Shown here: positions 1 through 6,200 of the stretch, in pieces
Numbering within the stretch: position 1 is the stretch's first letter
How the letters are laid out: the number at the start of each line of letters is the position of its first letter
From: Streptomyces amritsarensis
GTDB lineage: Bacteria; Actinomycetota; Actinomycetes; Streptomycetales; Streptomycetaceae
Direction of reading: 5' to 3'
Assembly: GCF_001953875.1 (NCBI RefSeq)
Contig: NZ_MQUR01000001.1
Location: 62,039-126,038 of the forward strand
DNA length: 64,000 nucleotides
Program-made: the position numbers and the translations under genes
Notes under the pieces: generated by a model
The model's database searches: none
The model's input: only the letters and a program-made list of their open reading frames with translations
Told to the model about the DNA's origin: nothing

Positions 1-348
1 CTGGACCCCGACCGGGATGGTGTCGATGACCCGGTAGGTCTCCGGGTCGATGACGGAGACGGTGTTGGAGTTGGTGTTCGGTACGTAGACGCGGGACGGG
101 AAGTCCTTGACCACCGGGGAGAGTTTGCCCGGCCGGTCCGCCGCGTAGACGTCGTTCGGATCCAGCAGCGGCGGCATGCCGGGCAGTCCGGGCGGGGCGG
201 CCGGTACGGCCTTGACGGGCTTGGCCGGGCCCTTGGTGCCGAGCGCCTCGGCGCGCTCCTTTCCGGCTGTTCCGCAGCCGGCCAGGGCGGCGAGGACCAG
301 ACCGGCCAGCAGCACGCCGGCATTCCGGGGAAGGCGGGTGGTCTTCAT
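1..348 (-). CDS. YVTN-family beta-propeller lipoprotein (partial, C-terminus beyond window)
   Basis: Only the first 116 codons are in the window; the gene runs off the left edge. It opens with a lipoprotein signal peptide (Lys/Arg start, hydrophobic core, lipobox LAGC with the acylated Cys at residue 25), so it should be anchored on the outer face of the membrane. After a Pro/Ala linker, the segment YVPNTNSNTVSVID at about residues 88-101, followed by TIPVG, is a textbook YVTN blade of a beta-propeller. The ATG at 348 overlaps the TGA of the upstream deacetylase gene (ATGA, 345-348), so the two are probably translationally coupled. Ligand unknown. Confidence 0.8.
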   Translation of the reverse strand, partial: MKTTRLPRNAGVLLAGLVLAALAGCGTAGKERAEALGTKGPAKPVKAVPAAPPGLPGMPPLLDPNDVYAADRPGKLSPVVKDFPSRVYVPNTNSNTVSVIDPETYRVIDTIPVGVQ

Positions 349-1181
349 GGCGTCAGCAGCTCCGTGGTGGTCACCGCGCGCAGCTTGCGGCGCGCGAGTT
401 CTTCGAGGAGGGGAGGCATCGCGTCGACCGTGTCCGCGTAGCCGAAGTGCAGGCTCACCACGGATCCGGGCCGGATCGTCCCGGTGACGTTGCGGATGAC
501 GGCCGCGGCGCCGGGCGAGGTGAAGTCGAGGGAGTCGACGTCGTACGAGAGGACGTGCGGGTAGCCGGCCCGCTGGGCCAGCTTCTGGACGAGCGGGGTG
601 GCGTACTGCGTCCGGGAGGGCCGGAACCAGGTGCCGATGGAGCCGGTGAGCCGCTTGAGGCGCTGGGCGCAGCCGGTGATCTCGGCGTAGGCCTCCGCCT
701 CTCCCATGTCGTTGATCGCGAGGTGGCGCTGGGTGTGGTTGCCGAGTTCGTGACCGCCGTCGAGGATCCGGCGGGCCAGGTCCGGGTGGGCGTCGAGCCA
801 GGAGCCGATCGCCAGTACGGTGACCCGCGCGCCCCCCTTCTCGGCCGCGGCCAGCGCCGCGCGCGCGAGGGCGGGCTCCCCGTTGCCGTGGAAGGTGAGG
901 GCGACCCGGCCGCGGTCGCGCGGGCCGTGGCCGATCTCCACGGGCTGCCCGGCGAACCGGCGGGGGGCGGCCGGGGCCGCGGCCTGTGCGGGCCTCGCCG
1001 GACGGGCCGGGCCGGGGGGCGGGGAGGAGGGCGGGCCGGGCGGCGGGGAGGAGAGGTCGGCGGCCGGGCGGCCGGGGCCGCAGCCGGCGGTGAGAGCGGC
1101 CGCGGCGGCGCCGGCCCCGCCGATACCGGCCGCGCGCAGAGCCGCACGCAGGGCCGCGCGGCGGCCTGGATGTGAGAGCAC
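345..1181 (-). CDS. Exported polysaccharide deacetylase (NodB/CE4 fold), variant first motif
   Basis: A 278-aa secreted NodB-homology protein. The N-terminus has twin arginines (SHPGRRAALR, residues 3-12) and a lipobox-like LTAGC ending at Cys34, so it may be a Tat-exported lipoprotein. A Pro-rich linker precedes the catalytic domain at about 85-278. CE4 motif 2 is intact (HELGNHTQRH, 144-153, the metal histidines). So are motif 3 (FRPS, 187), motif 4 (DVDSLD) and motif 5 (SLHF, 243). Motif 1 reads TFHGNGEP (96) where CE4 enzymes have TFDDGP, so the usual aspartate pair is absent. The GTG at 1181 is preferred: an ATG at 1274 would add 31 residues with no good ribosome site and a rare TTA codon. 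Coupled to the downstream YVTN lipoprotein. Activity on glycan is uncertain. Confidence 0.78.
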   Translation of the reverse strand: MLSHPGRRAALRAALRAAGIGGAGAAAAALTAGCGPGRPAADLSSPPPGPPSSPPPGPARPARPAQAAAPAAPRRFAGQPVEIGHGPRDRGRVALTFHGNGEPALARAALAAAEKGGARVTVLAIGSWLDAHPDLARRILDGGHELGNHTQRHLAINDMGEAEAYAEITGCAQRLKRLTGSIGTWFRPSRTQYATPLVQKLAQRAGYPHVLSYDVDSLDFTSPGAAAVIRNVTGTIRPGSVVSLHFGYADTVDAMPPLLEELARRKLRAVTTTELLTP

Positions 1182-1543
1182 TTGCCCATTTAAGAGGCGG
1201 ATAGCCCGGAAGGTAATGATTGACCCATTTCGGGACGTCCACCAAAGGGGCGGATCGGGCACCCCATCCGCCATGTGATCAACGATTTACTCAGAGCAGT
1301 CGATAGTTATTCATCGAATGTGAGGTGCGTGGCCCACCTCACCTAGGATTTAGCTAGAAAGTCTTGCGATTTGCACACTTATGTCCAAGTAGGGACTTTT
1401 GGCGTTCGAGCCCTCGTCTGCCATAGTCGAAACCACGACTTCCCCATTGACCCGAGCGAAGTCGCCACGCCGAGGATCACACCCCTTCGATCCTCGGCGC
1501 ACCCATGAAGCCCCCACAGCGCCCACACGGCGAGCCGGGGGCT
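1182..1543. other. Intergenic region with inverted repeat; promoter side of the deacetylase gene
   Basis: No convincing gene. It is less GC-rich than its surroundings. It holds an 8-bp inverted repeat with a 7-nt spacer (GTGAGGTG at 1320-1327 and CACCTCAC at 1335-1342). This could be an operator for the minus-strand deacetylase gene. The right end is the hairpin that terminates the neighbouring ATP-binding protein gene. Confidence 0.5.
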
Positions 1544-1546
1544 TCA
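1506..1546 (-). terminator. Hairpin terminator overlapping the stop of the ATP-binding protein gene
   Basis: Ten-base perfect arms, TGAAGCCCCC (1506-1515) and GGGGGCTTCA (1537-1546), enclose a 21-nt loop. The right arm includes the stop codon of the minus-strand gene ending at 1544. There is no long T-tract, as usual in Streptomyces. Confidence 0.6.
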
Positions 1547-2056
1547 GGCGTTCTGGCGGTCGGCGACCCGCATCTCGAACCAGGTGATCTTGCCGCGGGG
1601 CAGCAGGTCGGCGCCCCAGCGGTCGGACAGCTTGTCGACGAGGAAGAGGCCGCGACCGGTGGTGTCCAGTTCGTGGACCGGCATCAGGCAGGGCAGCCCG
1701 CGCGAGGGGTCGCGCACCTCCATCCGGATCCAGCCGCGCCGCCGCAGCATGCGTAAGCCGAAGGAGCGGGCTCCGGTGTGGCGGACCGCGTTGCCGACGA
1801 GTTCCGAGACCAGCAGGACGGCGTGCTCGGAGATCTGCGGCGAGAGGCCCCAGAGGCGGATCACCACGCACTGCGTGAGCCGGCGCGCGGTACTGGCCGA
1901 CTCGGGCATGGACGGCAGCGTCACTTCCGCCTCGGCCGGGTTCCCGTACAACTCCAGCGCCCTGAGGCCCTGTTCCTCCTCGACGGCCGCCGTGAGCCGT
2001 ACCGCCGAAGCACCGCCGCGCTGCCGCGGCTGTTCCACACTCTCCAGGCCCGCCAT
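1544..2056 (-). CDS. RsbW-like ATP-binding serine kinase / anti-sigma regulator
   Basis: A 170-aa cytoplasmic protein with a single GHKL (HATPase_c_2) domain at about 45-165. The N-box is SELVGNAVRHTG (E85, N89), the G1 box is VRDPSRG (D116), and the G2 glycines are in GRGLFLV (134-140). Proteins of this size and layout are anti-sigma-factor or anti-anti-sigma kinases, which Streptomyces carries in dozens of copies. No partner sigma factor or antagonist is adjacent, so the target cannot be named. I chose the ATG at 2056, which gives the N-terminus MAGLESVEQP typical of this subfamily; a TTG at 2131 would add 25 residues. It stands alone, with a terminator at its 3' end. Confidence 0.8.
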   Translation of the reverse strand: MAGLESVEQPRQRGGASAVRLTAAVEEEQGLRALELYGNPAEAEVTLPSMPESASTARRLTQCVVIRLWGLSPQISEHAVLLVSELVGNAVRHTGARSFGLRMLRRRGWIRMEVRDPSRGLPCLMPVHELDTTGRGLFLVDKLSDRWGADLLPRGKITWFEMRVADRQNA

Positions 2057-2297
2057 GGACCCATCATGGACGGCCGGCCTGCCGCTCCGGGCCGTTCCAC
2101 CGGAAACACCCCCCGGATTCAACAAATCCAAGGGGGTGTCCTGTCATATGCGGGAGGCAAACAGGTGGCCCGAGAACCGGCCCGACCTGGCATGACGCAC
2201 CGCACGGAAGCGATCACAGCGAGTGGATCACCGATTCGGCTTAAGGCTGCCTTAAGGCCTGGCTAATCCACCCACAGGGAGGACCGGCCGGCCGGGC

Positions 2298-3065
2298 TCA
2301 GACGAACTTCGCCTTGCCCGGGCCCTCTTCGACGAAGCTGCGCATGCCGCGTTCGCGGTCCTCGGTGGCGAACAGGCCCGCGAACCAGTTGCGTTCGATG
2401 GTGAGACCGGTGTCGATGTCGGCCTCCAGGCCCGCGTCCACGCACTCCTTCGCGGCGCGCAGCGCGATCGCCGGCCCCTGCGCGAGCTTGGCGGCCCAGG
2501 CGTGCGCCTGCTCGTACACCTCGCCGGCGGGCACCACCCGGTCGACCAGGCCCAGGGTGAACGCCTCGTCGGCCTTGACCATGCGGCCCGTGAAGATCAG
2601 GTCCTTGGCCCGGGAGGGGCCGACCAGCCGGGAGAGCCGCTGGGTGCCGCCCGCGCCCGGGATCAGGCCGAGCAGGATCTCGGGCTGGCCGAGCTTGGCG
2701 TTGTCGGCGGCGATCCGGTAGTCGGCGCACAGCGCGAGCTCGCAACCGCCGCCCAGCGCATAGCCGGTGATCGCCGCGACGACGGGCTTGGGGATGCGGG
2801 CGACGGCGGTGAAGGCGTCCTGCAGCGCACGGGACCGGACGACCATCGCCGCGTGGTCCATCGTCTGCATCTCCTTGATGTCCGCGCCGGCCGCGAACAC
2901 CTTCTCGCCGCCGTAGATGACGACCGCGCGGACGTCGGCCCGGTCGGTCGCCTCCACCGCGAGCTCGCGCAGCCGGTCCTGGGTGGCGATGTCCAGGGCG
3001 TTCATGGGCGGCCGGTCCAGGCGGATGGTGCCGACGCCTTCGGAGACTTCGAGAGAGATGGTCAT
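2298..3065 (-). CDS. Enoyl-CoA hydratase/isomerase (crotonase family)
   Basis: A 255-aa cytoplasmic crotonase. Both catalytic glutamates of the hydratase subfamily are present: E109 in ALGGGCELA and E129 in GQPEILLG. The oxyanion-hole segment FAAGADIKEM (57-66) and the GAGGTQRL stretch are also present, so hydration of 2-enoyl-CoA in beta-oxidation is the likely reaction. Full length for the family. The ATG at 3065 gives the standard N-terminus, although the ribosome site is weak. It is monocistronic: the next gene upstream on the same strand is more than 10 kb away and unrelated, and a 16-bp terminator lies just upstream. The substrate chain length cannot be read from sequence. Confidence 0.9.
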   Translation of the reverse strand: MTISLEVSEGVGTIRLDRPPMNALDIATQDRLRELAVEATDRADVRAVVIYGGEKVFAAGADIKEMQTMDHAAMVVRSRALQDAFTAVARIPKPVVAAITGYALGGGCELALCADYRIAADNAKLGQPEILLGLIPGAGGTQRLSRLVGPSRAKDLIFTGRMVKADEAFTLGLVDRVVPAGEVYEQAHAWAAKLAQGPAIALRAAKECVDAGLEADIDTGLTIERNWFAGLFATEDRERGMRSFVEEGPGKAKFV

Positions 3066-3095
3066 ACGGGCCAGGTTAGCGTCGGTTAACGTGAA

Positions 3096-3130
3096 GTGGC
3101 CCGGTGCTGTGGGTCACAGCACCGGGCCAC
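3096..3130 (-). terminator. Strong hairpin terminator after the L,D-transpeptidase gene
   Basis: Sixteen-base perfect arms (GTGGCCCGGTGCTGTG at 3096-3111 and its complement at 3115-3130) enclose a 3-nt loop. It lies 31 bp past the stop at 3162 on the minus strand and also insulates the crotonase gene promoter. Confidence 0.8.
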
Positions 3131-3161
3131 CCGGATCACGTGCGCGGCGTGCGCGCGGCGG

Positions 3162-4403
3162 TTACTTGATCCACTCCGCCCACGGCATGTTCCAGCCGTT
3201 GAGGCCGTTGTCGGGGGCGATCTGCTTGTCCTTCGAGTTCTTCACCACGATCACGTCACCGATCAGGGACTCCTCGAAGAACCAGGCCGCGGGCTGCTTG
3301 GAGTCACCCGCGCCGCGGACGTCCTTGAGTCCGATGCAGCCGTGGCTGACGTTCGCCGAGCCGAAGGTGCTGGAGGGGGCCCAGTAGTTGCCGTGCACGA
3401 ACGTGCCCGACTGCGACAGGCGCATGGCGTGCGGGACGTCGGAGATGTCGTACTCGCCGCCGAAGCCGACGGTCGCGCCGTTCATCCGCGTGACCTTGTA
3501 CTTCTCGCTGATGACCATCTGGCCGTTGTAGGTCGTGGTCGACGGGGCGCCCGCGGTGATCGGGACGTCCTTGAGGACCTGGCCGTCACGGACGACCTGC
3601 ATCGTGTGCGCGGCCGCGTCGACCGTCGAGACCTGGGAGCGGCCGATGGTGAAGGTGACCGTGCGGGTCTGCTTGCCGTAGACCCCCGGGCGGCCCTCGA
3701 CGCCGTCGAGGGCGAGCTTGACGGTGACCTTGGTGCCCGCGGCCCAGTAGTTCTCGGGGCGGAAGTCGAGGCGGTCGTTGCCGAACCAGTGGCCCTCGAT
3801 CGGCACGGCCGGCTCGGACGTCACGGTGATGGCCTTCTCGACGGCCTCGGGGTTGGTGATGCCACGGGTGAAGTTGATCGAGACCGGCATGCCCACGCCG
3901 ACGGTCGAGCCGTCCTCGGGGGTGTAGTGGCCCACGAAGGTGTTGGTCGGGGTCAGGGTCGTGAAGGTGGTGTCCTTGGCGGACTCCCGGCCGGCCTCGT
4001 CCTTGGCGACCGCGTGCACCTTGTACTCGGTGGCCGAGGCCAGGTGGCGGGCCGGCTCCCAGCTCGCGCCGTCGGCGGAGAGCTTGCCCTCGACCGCGTT
4101 GCCCTTGGTGTCGGCGACGGTCACCGTGCTGAGCTTGCCGCCGGTGCTCGTGATCTTCAGGACGCCGCTCGTCGCGACCTCCTTGGCCCCGTCGTCGGGC
4201 TTGACGTTGACGACGGCCTTCGAAGCCTCGGTACCGGTCTTGGCGCCGCCCCCGGCGTTGTCGCCGCCGCTGCCGCTGCTGTCGCCACCGCCCCCGCCGC
4301 TGCAGGCGGTGGTGAACAGCAGGGCCGCTCCCAGCAGCAGGGCCGGCAGGCGCGTCCGGGCGCGGCCGCGTATCGGCTGCAGGTTCACTCGTGTTCTCCC
4401 CAT
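3162..4403 (-). CDS. L,D-transpeptidase lipoprotein with Ig-like domains (YkuD)
   Basis: A 413-aa exported enzyme that would form 3-3 cross-links in peptidoglycan or attach proteins to it. The signal peptide ends in the lipobox FTTAC (Cys34), followed by a Gly/Ser-rich linker. Two Ig-like domains occupy about 65-265, and the YkuD catalytic domain about 270-400. The catalytic signature is HGNYW followed by SHGCIGL, with the nucleophile at Cys356. A conserved aromatic tail (GWNMPWAEW) ends the protein. ATG 4403 is chosen because it has GGGGGA just upstream and starts a clean signal peptide. It is about half-identical by eye to the protein at 8531-9760, so the two are paralogues; this Ig-Ig-YkuD layout is that of actinobacterial LdtMt2-type enzymes. 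Confidence 0.92.
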   Translation of the reverse strand: MGRTRVNLQPIRGRARTRLPALLLGAALLFTTACSGGGGGDSSGSGGDNAGGGAKTGTEASKAVVNVKPDDGAKEVATSGVLKITSTGGKLSTVTVADTKGNAVEGKLSADGASWEPARHLASATEYKVHAVAKDEAGRESAKDTTFTTLTPTNTFVGHYTPEDGSTVGVGMPVSINFTRGITNPEAVEKAITVTSEPAVPIEGHWFGNDRLDFRPENYWAAGTKVTVKLALDGVEGRPGVYGKQTRTVTFTIGRSQVSTVDAAAHTMQVVRDGQVLKDVPITAGAPSTTTYNGQMVISEKYKVTRMNGATVGFGGEYDISDVPHAMRLSQSGTFVHGNYWAPSSTFGSANVSHGCIGLKDVRGAGDSKQPAAWFFEESLIGDVIVVKNSKDKQIAPDNGLNGWNMPWAEWIK

Positions 4404-4525
4404 GTCCCCCGCGCGCGGACTGTCGCGCGCATGTCGAAAGGAAAGCACACGGGAGGATCACGATGAGCCACGGTCTTGTCACTGTTCCGTCCCAAGTGCC
4501 GCGAAACGGCGGGAACGGCTTGCGG

Positions 4526-5233
4526 TCAGTCCTCGGTGCCCGGCTTGACGCCCCAGACGTAGACGGCGTCGCCCTCGGCGAGCAGGCCCCAGAGGCGCTC
4601 CGCGTCCGGTTCGGTGAGGTTGACGCAGCCTGCGGAACCACCGGTTCCGTAGAGGGAGCCGGGGGACCCGTGCAACGCCTGGCCCCCGTCGAAGAACTGG
4701 GCGTGCGGCATGGGCGTGCCGTAGAGCGTGGAGACGTGGTTCTTGTTGCGCCAGTACACCTCGTGCCAGCCGGTCCGGGTCTCCTGGTAGTCGCGCCCGG
4801 TCCGGATGGGCACGGGCGGGAAGACGACCCTGGACCCCCTCTGCACCCACAGCAGCTGGCGCTCCAGGTCCACGCAGGTGACGCGGTGGTCGCGTACGGG
4901 GCAGTCTCCCGCGGCGTTGGGGTCGGGACGGGCCGTCACGACGAGCATCGTGCGGTAGGTGGCCACACCCGGGTAGCCGTCGGCGGGACTGACGCCGTTC
5001 GTGCGCTGGAAGGCGCGGACCGCCTGGCAGTCCGCGGTGGACTGCACCCCGTCGACCGGCCGCCCCAAGTGCTTCTCCAGCTCCCGCTGATAGGGCCCGG
5101 TGCCCGCCGCGCAGGCGCTCTCCGGTTCGGCCGTGGCGGCCGCCGCCGGGGACGTGAGCGGGCCGGCCAGTGCGAGCAGGGCGCCGAGTACGGCCACCCG
5201 CACCATGGGTCCGGTCCCCTGGCGTACGGCCAT
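4526..5233 (-). CDS. Secreted L,D-transpeptidase with peptidoglycan-binding domain
   Basis: A 235-aa secreted protein. The Sec signal peptide ends near AAA (about residue 33). A PG_binding_1-like helical repeat follows at about 47-98, then a YkuD domain at about 115-230. The catalytic cysteine is C203 in GGSAGCVNL, with HGSPGS (H188) upstream. The usual SHGC is SAGC here, so the histidine before Gly-Cys is replaced by alanine while the Cys and the following N-L are kept. Extra cysteines (41, 69, 111, 120) suggest disulfides outside the cell. It is the second of three L,D-transpeptidases within 7 kb and differs in architecture from the other two. Confidence 0.85.
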   Translation of the reverse strand: MAVRQGTGPMVRVAVLGALLALAGPLTSPAAAATAEPESACAAGTGPYQRELEKHLGRPVDGVQSTADCQAVRAFQRTNGVSPADGYPGVATYRTMLVVTARPDPNAAGDCPVRDHRVTCVDLERQLLWVQRGSRVVFPPVPIRTGRDYQETRTGWHEVYWRNKNHVSTLYGTPMPHAQFFDGGQALHGSPGSLYGTGGSAGCVNLTEPDAERLWGLLAEGDAVYVWGVKPGTED

Positions 5234-5309
5234 CCGGGCCTCCTCCGGTCTGTGGACGCGACGGTCACGGACCAGCCAACCCGTGGGCCGGGGTCACGGC
5301 TCGCGCTGC

Positions 5310-5346
5310 TGCGCCGACGGAGTGAGGAGGTCACTCCGGCGGCGCA
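5310..5346 (-). terminator. Hairpin overlapping the 3' end of the SpaA-domain gene
   Basis: Sixteen-base arms with one mismatch (5310-5325 and 5331-5346) enclose a 5-nt loop. The hairpin includes the stop codon at 5331-5333 of the minus-strand gene. Confidence 0.55.
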
Positions 5347-6170
5347 CCGGCGCGTGCGGTCCGGGCCCGGCGGCCGTCGTCCCCGCCCACGGTGGGGATC
5401 GGCTCGGCACGCTTGTTGTAGACCGTGAGGACGAGTCGGCGGCCGGATGGGCCGTCCAGCCGCCAGGGGCCGGCCACCGGGTTCTTCGGCATCACATAGC
5501 CCTCGGGGACGTCCTTCTCGACCAGGAAGTACGCCCCGTCCGCGAGCCCCGCGAAGTCGCACGTGCCGTCGGCGTCGGTGGCACAGCCGCGCCGCGGGCG
5601 CTGGTCCGCGTCGACCCCCGCGGTCTGCAGGCCGGTGCTGCCGTTGGTCTCCTTCCAGACCTCGAACACCGCGCCGGGCAAGGGCGCGCCGGTCTTCCCG
5701 TCCCTCTTGCGGACCCGGATCCCACCGCCGTACGCCGCCTCCCGGCTGCGGTTGGGGACGTTGACGACGAGCCCCTCCCCGGCGGCGGCACCGCCCACGT
5801 CGAAGCCGGTGAACGGCTCGTCGGGCCGCTCGTAGCCGGCGGGGGCGGCGACCTGCACCGCGTAGTACGTCTCGCCGGTCGTCAGCTCCACCGTGCAGAC
5901 GCCCTCCGCGGCGGTCGCACAGCCGGCGGTCTGCCTTTCGTCGGCGGCCCGGCCGGTGCTCTGGAGCCCGGCCAGGTCGTTGGTCTCGCGCCACAGTTCG
6001 AACCGGGCGCCGGGCAGGCGCGCCCCGGTGTCCACGTCCGTGCTGCGCAGCACCACCCGGGCGGTGCCGGGCGGCGGCGCGGACGGAGCGGCAAGGGCCG
6101 GGCCCGCCGCGGCGAGCACCACCGCCGCGGCGAGGCCGATGGGCCGTACCGTCGTCGTCATGGCTGTCAT
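5331..6170 (-). CDS. Secreted protein with two SpaA-like prealbumin-fold domains
   Basis: A 279-aa exported protein with a signal peptide ending in ALAAP (about residue 28) and two tandem SpaA/Cna-B-like domains (about 37-145 and 146-258). Each carries PGARFELWRETN or PGAVFEVWKETN, a GLQ motif, and a pair of cysteines (GCAT...GVC and GCAT...GTC) that can form an intradomain disulfide. There is no LPXTG sorting signal; the C-terminus is a short Arg/Ala tail. The start at 6170 has GGACGGAG five bases upstream, nearly identical to the leader of the gene upstream (6201-8393), 30 bp away. The two form one transcription unit. Such domains act as rigid stalks or adhesion modules; the ligand is unknown. 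Confidence 0.82.
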   Translation of the reverse strand: MTAMTTTVRPIGLAAAVVLAAAGPALAAPSAPPPGTARVVLRSTDVDTGARLPGARFELWRETNDLAGLQSTGRAADERQTAGCATAAEGVCTVELTTGETYYAVQVAAPAGYERPDEPFTGFDVGGAAAGEGLVVNVPNRSREAAYGGGIRVRKRDGKTGAPLPGAVFEVWKETNGSTGLQTAGVDADQRPRRGCATDADGTCDFAGLADGAYFLVEKDVPEGYVMPKNPVAGPWRLDGPSGRRLVLTVYNKRAEPIPTVGGDDGRRARTARAGAPPE

Positions 6171-6200
6171 GTCGCTCCGTCCGTCGTACGGGGCCGCGGG

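Noticed and set aside
1182..1274. Longer start for the NodB-type protein (ATG 1274)
   Set aside because: It adds 31 residues before the twin-arginine signal, has no ribosome site and would include a TTA codon, rare in Streptomyces.
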